DNA of 64,000 bases, from the NCBI GenBank assembly GCA_900074885.1, contig FJUW01000017.1:7933-71932 (forward strand), written 5' to 3'. This document shows positions 45,786 through 58,306 of this stretch, piece after piece (the stretch's first letter is position 1; the number at the start of each line of letters is the position of its first letter). The position numbers and the translations under genes were made by a program. Under the pieces are notes generated by a model that saw nothing but the letters and a program-made list of their open reading frames with translations, made no database searches and was not told the DNA's origin. The stretch comes from Rhynchosporium graminicola (lineage: Eukaryota; Ascomycota; Leotiomycetes; Helotiales; Ploettnerulaceae).

Positions 45786-46865
45786 ATGCCGTTCAGTAGA
45801 ATCTCCATCTTGACCTCGGTGGTTGCAGTAGCTCAAGCACAGCTATACCCCGGACAGAGCAATCTGAACCACACTTGCCAGCTTCGTATGTCCTCATCCT
45901 ACCTCGATTGAAGAACTATTCTAACACCGCATCCAGAAACCCCATTCGTGTCATGTTCCGCAAAAGCCTATCCAAATGTGACGGACTCATGCTGTACAGA
46001 AACCTTTGGGGGTCTTGTACTCAGCACTCAGTTCTGGGATACCCATACCGGTCTTGAGTCCGAAGGACAAGTCCTCCCAGCAAACACGTGGACGCTGCAT
46101 GGTCTTTGGCCCGATTTCTGCAATGGCTCATATACACAATACTGCGATCTGAGGTATGTTCAGCGTTGACTTACTCATTTAGAAATCGCACTAATATGGC
46201 TCTCAAGCCGTCAATATGATCCCCTCCCTTCACCAAACACCACAACCGGCACTCCAGCCGGCAAGCCAGTCCTCTCCTACAAAGGACCAAACATCGGCAC
46301 CTTCCTCGCTCCTTTCGGCAAACTCGACCTCTTGGCCTACATGAACAAATTCTGGATCGCCCAGAATCAACCCAACGCCGATCTGTGGGGCCACGAGTTC
46401 TCCAAACACGCAACTTGCTTCTCGAGCTTTGAGCTACCTTGCTATGGACCTCAGTATCAGGAGCACAGCGAAGTCGTCGACTACTTCGAGACCGCCGTAT
46501 CCTACTACCAGAACCTACCTACTTACGGCTGGTTATCAGCTGCCAGCATCCGACCAAGCAACTCAACCAAGTATACTTTGGGTGACATGCAAGGTGCTTT
46601 GACAAAGGGATTCGGCGCCTTGCCGTATATTGGGTGCTCTGGAAAGAGGTTCAATGAGACGGCTGCGGGCAATGGGACTTTGGATAATGGACGTACAGTT
46701 TTGAGCGAGGTGTGGTATTATTACCATGTTTATGGAAAGGTGCAGAGAAATCAGGCACTGCCTGTTAATGCTAGTATTAATGGTGGGAGTGTGAGTAGCT
46801 GTGCAAAGGCCAAGGGGGCTGTGAGTTATCCTCAGAGAACGAAGGGAAGTGAGGTTGATTTGTAG
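45786..46865 (+). CDS. Ribonuclease T2 family enzyme, secreted
   Basis: This secreted or vacuolar endoribonuclease cleaves single-stranded RNA through a 2',3'-cyclic phosphate. Three exons, 45786-45885, 45937-46153 and 46208-46865, give 324 aa. The N-terminus MPFSRISILTSVVAVAQAQ is a signal peptide. Both catalytic blocks are intact. CAS-1 is WTLHGLWPDFC with His88. CAS-2 is GHEFSKHATC with His168, Glu169, Lys172 and His173. The paired cysteines of fungal T2 enzymes (for example SCCTETFGG and YIGCSGKRFNE) are present, as are several NxT/S glycosylation sites. Fungal relatives such as RNase T2 of Aspergillus are of similar architecture. It converges with LCL2. Confidence 0.93.
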
Positions 46866-47063
46866 ATGATTAATGTAATGAATGAGGATATGATTTGATG
46901 GCTGAACATGTCGTACTTCTTCATTGCTGAACTCATCCTCTGCTCGCATCCGTGAATCAAGTTTGTCATCTTTGACGAAAGCTCGCCTCGTTCTACCGTT
47001 TAAGACCGGCGGCCTGCCTGTCCTCGTACTATTCCCATATTTTATACATTCCCCGATATCAAA

Positions 47064-47560
47064 TCACAACAGACCCTTCCTCGCCAACTCAACTTTCCTT
47101 GCCGCCTCTCCCGCCTTGAATCCTCCCTTACTGATGCAAATCGCCTTCCCTTCCCCAAGCTCGAATTTCTCTTCGAAGGCTGGATGTGCGCAAGGGCAGT
47201 GATGCGGAAAATGTACGCATGCCAGTGTATCAGGACATAGATAATTCGAGCAATGTGCTACTGAGAAATTAGTAAAAGTTCTTGCAGGCAACTCCCAATC
47301 CATGCAGCAATTAATACAACTATGTGTCCAATACAAAGCTAGGAATGGCAGAGAGTTGAGCGGGTATGGAGTAATGTACCAGCCTCGTAGTTCTGCTGGT
47401 ACCATTCCGAATCGCTGGGCCCGTTCTGCGGTGCTTGCTGTCTCTGCTGTTGCTCTTGGCCTTGACCATTGAACATCTGCTCGAAGAATTGGAATTGGGC
47501 ATTTGCGACTGAAAGGAAGAGCAAGGTTGCAGAGAGAAGGGAGAGGAGTATTTGTGTCAT
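47064..47560 (-). CDS. LCL2: Long chronological lifespan protein 2 homologue
   Basis: This is a small secretory-pathway protein; the yeast counterpart is linked to ER-associated degradation and chronological lifespan. Two exons on the minus strand, 47560-47380 and 47257-47064, give 124 aa. The 122-nt intron is longer than others here. A signal peptide ([21 protein letters not shown]) precedes [10 protein letters not shown] and a Gln-rich run. The conserved core follows: [53 protein letters not shown] and [12 protein letters not shown]. The cysteines conserved in the family are present. It shares a 284-base divergent promoter with the bL27m gene. Confidence 0.9.
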
Positions 47561-47844
47561 GATCGTTTGCGCCTGAGTTGGTTTTGCAGCAGAAGTACGA
47601 TTTTTGAAATTGGAGACAGTCTCTTGGTGTACAGAGCTCTGGAAGGTATCCCTCAGTAAGACCTGGGAATGGTTGAATACTGTGTCCGTAAAGCGATCTG
47701 GAGGCATAAAGTTGGGGTCCAGCTGGCCAAATACCTCCAAAACCCACCCCTGCGCTCGGCACGTGCAGGAACCATGCAAGCCTACCCGTGACTTTTATTT
47801 CATCAATGACAACAATAGCTCTTTATTACTGCAAATCCACCGCC
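47561..47844. promoter_or_regulatory. Shared divergent promoter of LCL2 and bL27m
   Basis: Only 284 bases separate the two start codons, which point away from each other, so both promoters lie in this segment. Earlier in-frame ATG at 47,806 could extend bL27m by 13 residues. No strong motif was identified. Confidence 0.5.
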
Positions 47845-48732
47845 ATGCTGTTACCACGATTACAACCGCCATTGCGGGCGATTCTCACATCAGTTGCACG
47901 GTCTGCTACGGGAGGAACACAAACGACGTGTCTAAATGAGGCGTTTGCACAGCTGGCGATACGGTCGAGGCCAGGGAATGCGGCGAGTGGAGTGAGATGG
48001 GCACATCATAAAGCTCAGGGAGCTGTGAATAAAGCAAAAGATGGACCTGGAAAGAGGTTGGGTGCGAAAAAGTCAGGAGGTGAGAATGCACTTCCATCCC
48101 CGGTGCTTTATTTTCCATCAGGAGGGGAGAGGAGAGGACAATGTAGTTGAAAAAAACAAAAAACGCTGATCAGAGCAGAACAATATGTCATTCCAGGCAA
48201 CATCATCTTTCGCCAACGAGGCACACACTGGTTCCCCGGCGAAAACTGTGCCATGGGCCGCGACCACACCATATATGCCACTCATCACGGCTATGTGAAA
48301 TACTACAAAGACCCCGAGAAGCACCCTAAGCGGCAATATATTGGTGTCGTCTTTGAGCGAGATCAAGTCCTTCCCTTACCACGGAACAGCATGCGTCGTC
48401 GTCGACTCAACATGACAGCTACGAAAATGGAGATTGCGCCGGAGAATCTAGATGAAGTTACGGTCAATGTACTTGAGGGTGAAAGTGCGCTGCCAGTCAT
48501 TGTGAGCAAAAAGAAGTTAAGAGAGAGGCCTGGCGAGGAAGGCAGAGAGCTAAAGTTGAGACCGGGATATATGTATAGGGAGGCTAATTGGGAGATTGGA
48601 CGCGCAGCTGAGAGAGCGAAGATAAAGGTTAGGGAGTTTACGCCGAGGGATCGTTGGACGGCGTGGAGGAAGGCCGGGGTCAGGAAGGCGAAGATCGCCG
48701 AGAAGAGGAGTTTGGGGAGAAAGATTAGGTAG
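47845..48732 (+). CDS. MRPL27: Mitochondrial ribosomal protein bL27m
   Basis: This is a large-subunit mitochondrial ribosomal protein of the bacterial L27 family (MRP7/MRPL2 in yeast nomenclature), placed near the peptidyl-transferase centre. Exons 47845-48079 and 48179-48732 give 262 aa. The N-terminus [20 protein letters not shown] is an import presequence. The L27 core is clear: [70 protein letters not shown], with the RQRGT...PG..VG/MGRDHT pattern. The C-terminal about 140 residues are a basic fungal-specific extension ending RSLGRKIR. The intron is 99 nt and splits the Gly of KKSG from EQYV. Confidence 0.93.
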
Positions 48733-50119
48733 AAGGTTTGGTTGTATGATAAGGTGTATACAATTAGATGTACGGCTTTGAGAACATGACGGGTATGTAC
48801 AGAAGGCCTTTTTGTCTGGAAGCGAAGTCCTGCTTTCCCTCTGGTTGAATCTTTCATTTTTTGGCCAGGCTATTGCCAAATTTTGTTGCATGCCTTTGAA
48901 GCTGGTAGTTCCAGAAAACACGACTTACACTGAGTACCTTGCATGTATAATTGCTACTTTTCCGAGGTCTCCCGTCTGGACAGAGTCCTGCCTGCTACTA
49001 CATGGCCAGCATTTGTTACTTCAACCACACATCCTGATCAAGCAACACAATTCTGATTTTTGCTGTCTAGACGTAGTTACAAAAGGAAGGAGACCTAACT
49101 GCAGAGGGACACTGCTGCCGCGAGGCAACCTACGGAGCAAAATGTATGCCTTATACTATTCCCTGAGTGAGGAAACAATCTTGCTTCTGATCAGCTAGAC
49201 AAACTTCATACGGGAATCCCGTGTATCGCATGTAATTTCAGCCACTCTATCTCTTGTCTATCCTTTGATATCCATCTTCTCTTATCCACTCTCTTGTACG
49301 TATGTCGTTGGGAATCACTGCTTATTAGAGAGTAATGCCTCCAGTCAAAGCTAAACACAAGAGGCAATCGAATGAAGTTTTCTACAGTTGCAAACGATTG
49401 GAATTACTACAGTTGTGAAAGAACGACCCTATAGATTTAGTTTCTCTTTGCCCCCCTCTCACTTTCGGTTATCTTTTTGATGCTAGATATCTCCAATGCT
49501 TGCAGATCTGCAACATAAGTAGCGTTATTTAGAGAAATCTTGTAGCTTACCTACAGCTAAGCATTTTACCTGTGCTCAAGTTCTCATTCTGATATCAGAA
49601 TAGGCGATACGAGCTAGATTAATACTCTGGTATATTCTGCTATGGTTTATTCCAGTAAGTTCTGGGTGTTGTGAACTACCGCTGCACTGCTTTGAATGAG
49701 GGATGTCTGAGGAAGGCAACAGGAAAGAGTCTCTCCTGTCTACAATGAGGTTTCAGTTGCATCATCATATGTGGTTTCCGGCGAGGAGATTACAATCCAA
49801 TATGGCCTGACCCGACTCCCTTCCAGAAATTAAAAGTCAAGTGTTTAAGCATCCACCACCCCACTCTCGACCCTTTCCTGTCCACAAAAGATGTCGACAA
49901 GCAGCGCCATAGGATCAGATAAGATCATATAAACTTTTACAGCACCATCTGTCTGACAGAGATCTTCGATTCTTCAGCTTGGCTCCCTTCAAAACTGGGA
50001 ATACCCGTGCGAAGATTTCCGGTGTTCTTGGGAATAACTTCTTACAAGGAAAGGAGATGGCCGTGGCCGCTGCCGCTGTCAGGTTTCATGCCTCTTATTT
50101 TGCGAGCTAATATTCAGAT
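48733..50119. other. Intergenic region without a recognised gene
   Basis: About 1.4 kb of normal composition between bL27m and the broken transporter. Short open stretches exist, but none has a family resemblance, a plausible intron structure or a long frame. Confidence 0.5.
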
Positions 50120-52283
50120 ATGAGTGACAAATTTATTGCAGCAGCAGCTCTGCCAGCAGTAAATGAAAAAGAAACCCCAGCTGCTACAGTCATCAATGCA
50201 TCACCAGTCGAGTACCATGTAAGCGCAGCTGCCGTGGCTAAGACATGGTCTAAGAAAGCTTTATACGCGGCATTCATTTGGTGCGTCTCCTGATTTCCAC
50301 CTGGAGATGGTTACTAGCTGACGACCGGAACAAAGTCTCTTTCTTATGAATCTCTTCATGACCTTTGCGACATATACGCAAAATGTCTACGTGCCATATG
50401 CAACGAGCTACTTCAAACACCACTCCCTTATTGCCACACTCAATACTATCATGGACTTGTACAGATTGTCGGATATCCTCTGCTTGCCAAGACTGCAGAT
50501 ATTAGCGCCATTTCTCTTAAGCTTATGAGAATATAACTGATGTGACATTATCTAGCACTTTGGTCGACCACTAGGATTTGCCAGCGGTACCTTGCTTATT
50601 TCCCTTGCCAATGTACTCTATGCGTCTTGTAACAAGGTCGAAATATTCCTGGTAAGACTTGTACTTCATTGAATCCGAGATGTCTCAGTGCTCACAATCC
50701 TCATAGTCTGGCGGCATTTTTGAGGCACTAGGTGATTCTTGGTGGAACATCACTCAACAGATCTTCAATGCAGACATAACGAGCTTCCTCAACCGTGGTA
50801 TCTTTTTTACTCTCCCCGAATCTCCCTCCGCGATCCCGACGCTCTACGCTGGTTCCTATCTTGGTGAACACATGTTACTGAACTCATCTTGGAGATGGGG
50901 ATACGGGATGTGGGCAGTCATCCTACACTTCTGCGCACTTCCCACAACTCCGCTTATGGCTTGGATGGATCCAAGAGCGAAGAAGAGAGGGATCATCGAG
51001 GAGAGAGTATCGCTTTTGCATGATGCGCCTTCCGGTGCCTCATGGAGCAGAAAGGTATATCAAGCGCTTTGGATCGAACTAGACCTACCTGGCGCCTTCC
51101 TCCTCATAGCTGGTTTGGCGATGACATTACTGCCTATTTCCATCTCAGGGAAGAATAATACCAAAAGATGGGAAAGACCTTCTTCAATTATCCTCCCCGT
51201 TTTCGGAGTGTTGACTTTCGCAGCATTTCTAGTGGGGGACCGCAGATTTGCTAAGAAACCGATCATTCCTTTCAGGATGGTAAAGGAGAGAAATATTATT
51301 CTGGGATGTGCGGTGCATATACTATTGCGACGTCCGATGCGGTTTACAGGACTTTCTTGTCGATCTTTTTGCAAGTCACTGGTTTGTATGCACCAGGGAA
51401 CGCCACCAGAATTGAGTTAGTCCTCCCACTCTGAAATCTGACAATTGCTAACAGGTCAAAGTAATACTCAGCGAGTAGCTTATAACGTTGGAGCCCTGCT
51501 CGCTGGTGTCATTCTGAAGTATGGCAAGAAAACAAAGCCTCTGATTGCCCTAGGCTTTGTAATGATTGTCCTGGCCAATGGATTGCCGTTCTACCTGACG
51601 AATATGAATGGTATTTCTTTGGCAATGAAGTCTCTTTCATCACGGTGAAGAGTATCCTGGGTGTTGGCCGGGGATTTGCACAAGTCCCAATTCAAGTTGC
51701 TTTATAAGCATCCGTACCGCATAAGGAGGTTGGAGTCGCGACAGCTGTCTACTTGTCGTCTTTAGGGTTTGGATCGAAGATGGGAAACAGGTAGCATCAC
51801 CACTTCCATGCTATAAGCAGAAACTAACGAAATCATAGTATCGGTGGAGCAATTTGGAACGGCATCCTTCCAGGGAAACTGAGACAATACCTCCCCGAGC
51901 AAACGGAGGCAGCGACACGACCCATCTTTGGCTCCATCGTGACGGCAAATAAATATAAAGCTAGGACATGCTCGGGACGCCATCAATCTTGATTATCGGG
52001 AGACGCAGAGAGCACTTTCGATTGCGTCACTTTGTGTGTCTTTGCCTCTGCTTCTCATCATTTTCTTCATGAGAAATGTGGGGCTTGAAGAGGAGGACAA
52101 TGTGAGAGATGAAGCTGCCGCCAAAAAAACTGAAGATGGCGGAGAAGATTCGAGGAAACGAAACCTAGCGGAACTAGTACGATATGTACAGTACCTACCC
52201 AAAGCTTTGCCTATGAAAGGGGGCTGTTCTACAAACAGGTTACTAGCAGATGGGATTACCTGGTTCTACCGGATCGTAAAATA
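50120..52283 (+). pseudogene. Broken MFS transporter, siderophore-iron type
   Basis: Multi-exon sequence resembles fungal siderophore-iron transporters of the major facilitator superfamily (14 helices, plasma membrane). Recognisable parts are an N-terminal cytosolic region ending AAAVAKTWSKKALYAAFIW, TYTQNVYVPYATSYFKHHSLIATLNTI, HFGRPLGFASGTLL, SSWRWGYGMWAV, PSSIILPVFGVLTFAAFL, FLSIFLQVTGLYAPGNAT, SQRVAYNVGALLAGVILKYGKK, and a C-terminal helix LPLLLIIFFMRNVGLEEED. Three lesions stand out. A 1-base frame change near 50,450 separates the ATLNTI and GLVQIVGYPLLAKTAD parts. A second frame change lies near 51,325-51,335 before SDAVYRTFLS. A TAA stop at 51,705-51,707 sits where Gln would be expected. 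The gene is therefore probably dead, unless the sequence has errors. Confidence 0.75.
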
Positions 52284-55132
52284 GGATATAATGATCTAAT
52301 GTATTGAACTTGGTCTCATTCATGTTTGATGAGGTCACCAGAAGTGATCCGATCAGCTCAAAATAGTTTCGCATTTTCTATTTGTAATTCATACGAAGAG
52401 CTACAATACCTACACGACTTTGGACTACACCTGATTGATTGAAAGTCATATATTTCAATTCTGACTTCGCATTTCCCTAAGAATTGCACTTTCTCTTCCC
52501 AAGCTGTTGCTTGACCCGAGGCAATATATCCCAGCTTCAAAGCTTGCTATTGATGATTGTAATATCATCCACTACCTGTTCGTGATATTCGTAGTTGTGC
52601 TTCTAATTTGTCGACATTGAGCGGACTCGATCCCGAGGCGACAGATTTCTGGGATCTGGAGGATCTCAATCCGAGTTTGCCAAAGTTCATCCCTAGGTTG
52701 TCGAATGACTCCGAGAATTGTACAAAACAGCCACTTTCTCGGGAATACCTGATGTATATTAGCTGAGTTCTCCAAGGTCTCAAGTTACAGAATCCCCAAT
52801 TGACATATAAATTAGGCTAATAATTACTAGCTTGCTTAGAGCTCGCTATCCTACTTTTTTGGATGGACATATGTTATTCTGACCTTTGAAGAATTTACAG
52901 TCACCTCAAGCCCAAGGTGGATCTTACTGGAACCATCACAGATTGTCGGGTGTTTGTTTCTGTTGCTTTCAATTGAAGCCCGAATCTGATGTGTCAGCAT
53001 CAACGCCGGAGTATGCACATATTACTCGCTTCGATCTTTTCATCAAGACTAGGCATATCTAAAATTGAAAGAACTCTTTTCACCACACTGTTGCAAATAT
53101 AGAACTGGAAATTCACGACATCTACCATAACTTGAGATAGCGCGGCTTGATAGAGTATGAATACGAAACGTGCATATGTGCTTTATTTCGACTCTCAAGA
53201 GCACTTGTATATCGAAACCAACTGAACTTAGACAGTACCCCAGAAGAAAGCTAGAGACTTGCGATGCGAAACGAGCCGTGGCGAGGGACTTTTGTCTTAA
53301 AGATTTGTCTTATTTAAACCTCTGTGATCTTTGCTACGTAAAGCCGTGCGGCCAAAAAAGAACAGCAAGTCTGTAGACGACGCCTTGCTCTTGTCTTTCC
53401 TTGAAGGCAAGGACTAATGTCGCATGGTACTTCTCATAGCTTCAAGAAAAAGTGCTGTTCAATTCATTCAACTTATGTGCGCGTGACGAAGGCCTTACCT
53501 GACAGCTAGGGTAGCTAAAGTCCAAGATACTTCCTATCCCAAGGGAAATGCACCTACCTGATCAGCCTCGCTCCTTACCTCAGGATCTGGTTTAGATGTG
53601 GCAAACTTAGGAAGATATTTTAAGATCTGCCTCATAGACTCGGGAACTTCTTCTATCAGCAGTGATACACTTGTATCAGGCTGCCGCGAAGCAGCTTCGA
53701 ACACATGAAATGGGACCCGGAAAGAAAATTGACAGCTGAGAAGAGAGCTAACTGATCGAATATTAGGATCATGCGGCTGGCTGGGTGAAACATGCGTATG
53801 TGGAAGCAAGGAGAACCTATGACGCATTGAAAGCAATTTTAGTATTGTCAGCACATTTGCAAGTCAGACAGTAACGTCGTGATAGCTGATTTGATGTATC
53901 GCATGCAGGCCAGAATAGTGTTGGGTCTATTTCTATGCCAGCATGCAATGCTTAAATTGCGCTTCTGATCGACTTCTCAGAACCGCTGTGCCCAGTTTCG
54001 GAAGCAAGGGACAGACAGACGTGGTCAGCATTGTTTTCCTTACAAAGATGCTACATAGATCAACCAACGGGTTTCACCCGGCCACGTTGATCATTTCCAG
54101 CCGCATCTATAATTGCAACTGGATGACAGATACGAAGTAATGCTGTACGCCTTGAGAGTGGACCTTGGGTAAACAATTCCACGAGTCAATATCGCACAGC
54201 TCCTTTACCGGTATCTGCTAGAAGCTGGATCCGCCTCGCGGACACACCTACATGCATACATGATGCTTTCTATACTTACCGCCAAAATTTGCTTTCGGGT
54301 GTTATATTCTCAGCATCTGGGGGTACTGATCTATTCCTTTCCGGAAGATGCGAGACAGCCAATCGCACATCCACCAATCGCAGCATTGCCAACCATGCTT
54401 CCAGATATATTGGCTATCTGAAATCTATCCGTCCATTCTCTCTGGCTGAACTCGAGCCACTGTATATAGTGGGACGCCGCACTACTGTGCCCGATTTTCA
54501 ACAAAGCTCTACCGGATACTTGCATGTCAGGTCTTAGTCTCGCAAGGGCTTACGATTTCTATAATGCCCAGCTGAACTCGCCGTGTACGATACCTCCCTA
54601 GCTCGCTTCGAGTCTCAGGCCGTCCCGGCGATCTGGGTACAACCCGCGCTGGCGAATCATCAGTAGACGAGAAACGGCCCGGTTGTGGCCGACATTCTGT
54701 GGAGGATCCTGGCTGGGTTGCCGAAAATCCATTGTCTGTGACGGACCCGATATGACATGCTTTCTCCCAGGGAGCTAATTTGGTGATACATTATGTGGGC
54801 GTGATATTTGGGGGCTACTACTAAATCCATCTGGTGGACGGTGGTAGAGATCTCTTGAGGGACCGGAAGTTGAGGCGAAATTTGAGTACAACACATATTT
54901 TGAGCGAAGTGTTAACAGCAAGGCATGATGTGGTAAGGACGGAGCATTTGGTGTCATACTTGTCAGTTGAAGCGAAAAGTTCATCTATTAGGACCATGAA
55001 TTATTTTCAGAAGCCCGTAAACCCAAAATTACAGAATCAGAAAACCGCTAGCCCGTAGCATAATCACTGCAAAAAACTACCTGCCCTATTCCTCGATTGG
55101 TATTGTAATTCTCCTTCTTAAAACCTCGTCCT
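52284..55132. other. Gene-poor 2.8-kb stretch
   Basis: I see no supported gene. Short frames on both strands lack resemblance to known families and have no consistent splice structure. Composition is normal and the retroelements on the left of the window do not recur here. Confidence 0.5.
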
Positions 55133-56980
55133 CTAGACGGTGTAGCGATAGAATGTAGCGTTATCGCCCATCTCGCGCTCAGCGGTCTTTTCTTCCTCAG
55201 TGTAATCCTCTGGTTGCCTGTTGTTCTCGATGGCCCACTGGTTGCGACGTGCGTTCTCGCGGCGTAGATATACGGTCATAAATGCAGTGAGGACAAACGA
55301 CATGGCGACTGTGGATGCGAGGGTGACATGGCCTGGAATGAATCTGTTGAAAGTCAATCAAAGGTGCGTGATATCACAGTCAAGAGACAACATACCTGGG
55401 AGAGTATTTGGGCAAGAAGCAGTAGGCCGAGATGGCACCGCCTAAATTACCAAATCCGACGTGCATAGCGATACCGACACCACGCTTAAGACTGCCGCCG
55501 ATGTTGTTACCGTTCCAGGCAACTCCCATCGGTACCAAGGGGTAGATACCGCATGCAGCGAAGAAGGTTCCAGTGTATTGGATAGCTGGCTTGCCAGAAG
55601 ATGCTAGCATAGCGAAGCCGAGGATTGCGGAAGCCTCGTGTGCGAGCATGAAGACTCCGCGTTGCTTCGCCCGATCGGCAAAGAACCCAGTGCAGATAGT
55701 GAACACACAAGCACACACATACGGTGGTATGGTCATGAGTTGACTCTTCTCGTTTGAGTAACCCATGTTCTTGACGATGCTATGACCCCCGTCAGATATG
55801 AATTGAGGAGCCTAGCAGGAAAACAATACTTACGTGGGTAGGAAGAGAGAGATGGAGTAAAGTGGGGTGTAGATTCCGATGGTGATGAACATATGCACGT
55901 AGATCTTCCAGTCCTTAAGAGCGTTGAAAGCATATTTCAGGTCGAACTCATCAGCAAGAGAGCTACGATCAGCCTTCAGACGGCGTTCAACCTCAGTGCG
56001 CTCTTCCGGGGTAAGGAATGTAGCACTGTAATGTGTTAGCCTAATGAATCCATTTGGGCGCCGAGTGAGCCTACGTGCGAGGATAGTCGTTGATGGCCCA
56101 GTAGGCGACGAACGCAACCACAAGAGTAGCGATACCCTCCAAAATGAAAATCCATGACCATGAGGGGCGGCCTCCAACACCATCCATTTTGTTGATACCG
56201 AACGCAAGAAGACCACCAAAAGCGCCTGCAGCAGTAGCAGCTGAGAAGAAAAGAGCCATGCGGAGTCCGCATTCATGGCGAGCATACCTAGCTCAAGATA
56301 TCAGATACGAGTTTCATTGTCGAGAATAAGGCCTCTTACCACATAGTGATATAGTATGTAACACCTGGGAACAATCCGCCTTCCGCAATACCCAAGAAAA
56401 CACGAGCTGCCATCAGCCCGTGGTAGTTCTTGACGAAACCCATGCCGATAGTACAGATAGCCCAAGCACTACAGCCAAATCATTAGTGACAAGCATATCT
56501 CAGGATTTGGTATTTGAGACTTACACCATGATAATTGTAAGCCAAACACTGGGTCGCAGACGCTTCATCATCATGTTTGATGGAATTTCAGCAGCCACGT
56601 AGAAGGGAAAGAAAATTGCCAAAGCATTGTTATATTGGAGAGAATGAGGCGAGATGCCCAGACTTGGTAGTAATTTGAAAAGTTTCGCATTTCCGATGTT
56701 GGTACGATCCAGGAAGGAAAGACTGGAAAGATGAGCGTTTTGTCCGACAACTTCTCTTAGGATGCCAGGGACGACAGATTGTCACTTACAGGTAAAGCAA
56801 TGAGAGAAAAGGTACGAGGTGCCAGTCCAACTTGCGAAGGAGCTTCTTGGTTCTTTGAGCATCGAAATGGTGGCCATCATCTAGCGGCGTTGGGGGTTTG
56901 GACGACACCTCGATATTATGGTGGGCTCCTTTGATACTGTCATACTCCATGGACGTATCGCTGTGGCTGGTTTTCTCCAT
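55133..56980 (-). CDS. MFS transporter, allantoate permease / anion:cation symporter family
   Basis: This plasma-membrane transporter is of the Dal5-like family, importing organic anions such as allantoate, vitamins or small peptides; the substrate is not predictable from sequence. Seven exons on the minus strand: 56980-56790, 56722-56525, 56468-56340, 56287-56075, 56025-55834, 55779-55396 and 55343-55133. They sum to 1518 nt (505 aa) in one frame with GT/AG at every junction. The first helix ends in the family signature LLSFLDRTNIGNAKLF. Others are IIMVAWAICTIGMGFVKNYHGL, LGIAEGGLFPGVTYYITMWYARHECGLRMALFF, WSWIFILEGIATLVVAF and GVAWNGNNIGGSLKRGVGIAMHVGFGNLGG. About 12 hydrophobic segments are present. 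A TATA-like GATATAAG lies about 90 bases upstream on the minus strand (57,070-57,077). Nothing is obviously broken. Confidence 0.9.
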
Positions 56981-57069
56981 TTTGGCCGTGATAAGGTCAA
57001 CTCCGCCTTGAAAGTAAAGCTGGGGAAAGAAAGCTGGATATGTATCTTTGTGCTGTGCGGGGAGACCAG

Positions 57070-57077
57070 CTTATATC
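57070..57077 (-). promoter_or_regulatory. Candidate TATA box of the Dal5-like transporter
   Basis: On the minus strand this reads GGATATAAG, about 90 bases before the ATG at 56,980. Spacing is suitable, and the evidence is sequence only. Confidence 0.35.
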
Positions 57078-57505
57078 CCCTCGTAACGGGGAACCTGTAC
57101 CACCACCCATCCGCAATCCATACACACACATTATTTTCCGGGCTGGAATCGTTCATGCCCCAGATGCTCATGTCTTAGGCTTTACTTGGCACTGCACCGA
57201 AATTTACATCGTCGACTTATAACCCCCAGTCATCCATGTGGCTTGCCGGCTTCAACGGACTTTTACATTAGGACGCTTCCAATCATGGTGGGTGTTCCCT
57301 GACATGCACCTCGTTTGTTGGAAAGAGATCTCTCTATCTTAATCTCATACCAAAAGATACTCCCAAAGTACATGAGAGTACGCATCACCCAATATATTAG
57401 AAATGTTCCTGTTTTAAGATATCGCTGTTACTCACCAAAACACACTGGCCGTGCCTCTGACTGCTTGACAGTCAGACGATCTCAAGCAAGCGAATTCGTA
57501 TCTTG

Positions 57506-57563
57506 GCCAGAACTAGAGCCAGAACTAGAGCCAGAACCAGAACCAGAGCTAGAAGAACCAGAG
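57506..57563 (+). repeat. Hexanucleotide minisatellite (CCAGAA/CTAGAG type)
   Basis: About nine imperfect hexamers alternating CCAGAA, CTAGAG and CCAGAG. One frame would read Glu-Leu-Glu-Pro repeats, but no gene structure surrounds it. Confidence 0.8.
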
Positions 57564-58276
57564 GTGTATTGCTACTGTATGTGCTAGGGCAATGCTATAC
57601 TCTACACCTACCTCAGCCTAGACGAGGAACCTAGTCAACTGGCGCAGCTTGGCGAATCAGCCCCGATGCCGGGTAAACCCAGCAGCCCTGTGTATGGCTT
57701 GCAAATGGCCTGTAAACAACACATTCAACATCTTGCCCAGGATTGTGGCTTTCAAGCCAAGCCGGCCGTATGGAAGCAGTACGGTTGGAATGAACAGATA
57801 CTTAGAACCAATCCTCTTCCATGGATATAGATAGCATTGGACGGGGGTCAAACGGACTGCGGCATGTTCCAAATGCGCAAGCTGATGTGAGTAATGGGGA
57901 CGCGAGGATTTGACGCCAAGAAAAGATTAAGACTCTACGTGGAACAACTGTCAAAGGTGTCAGTCAACGTGTCGATCCTTTTGGGTCCGGCGTACAGTAT
58001 TCGCTTTCTCCATGGGTCTGAACCTGACAAGGCTTATATAGAGGGTCAACTATACCCAAGAATCCCCTGCAAACCTAACTGTAGACAGGTTCGTTCAGAA
58101 CCACGAAGAAAGCGAGTAGGTGGGAAATGTACATGCGGCAAAGTCCTGGTGGGGAAAAGAAGCAACGCCTCCTCTTGTGGGAAGAACGCCCCCAGGATAC
58201 ATCTCAGCCGAAACGTGAGCAATGTACCCGTTGACCCATCGGGCCATATCCCCGGTTTGCTAGGTATCCCAAGGTT

Positions 58277-58306
58277 TGCCATTGCCATTGCCATTGCAAT
58301 TGCAAG
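58277..58306 (+). repeat. (GCCATT)n short repeat
   Basis: Three exact GCCATT units followed by two diverged GCAATT units. Confidence 0.8.
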
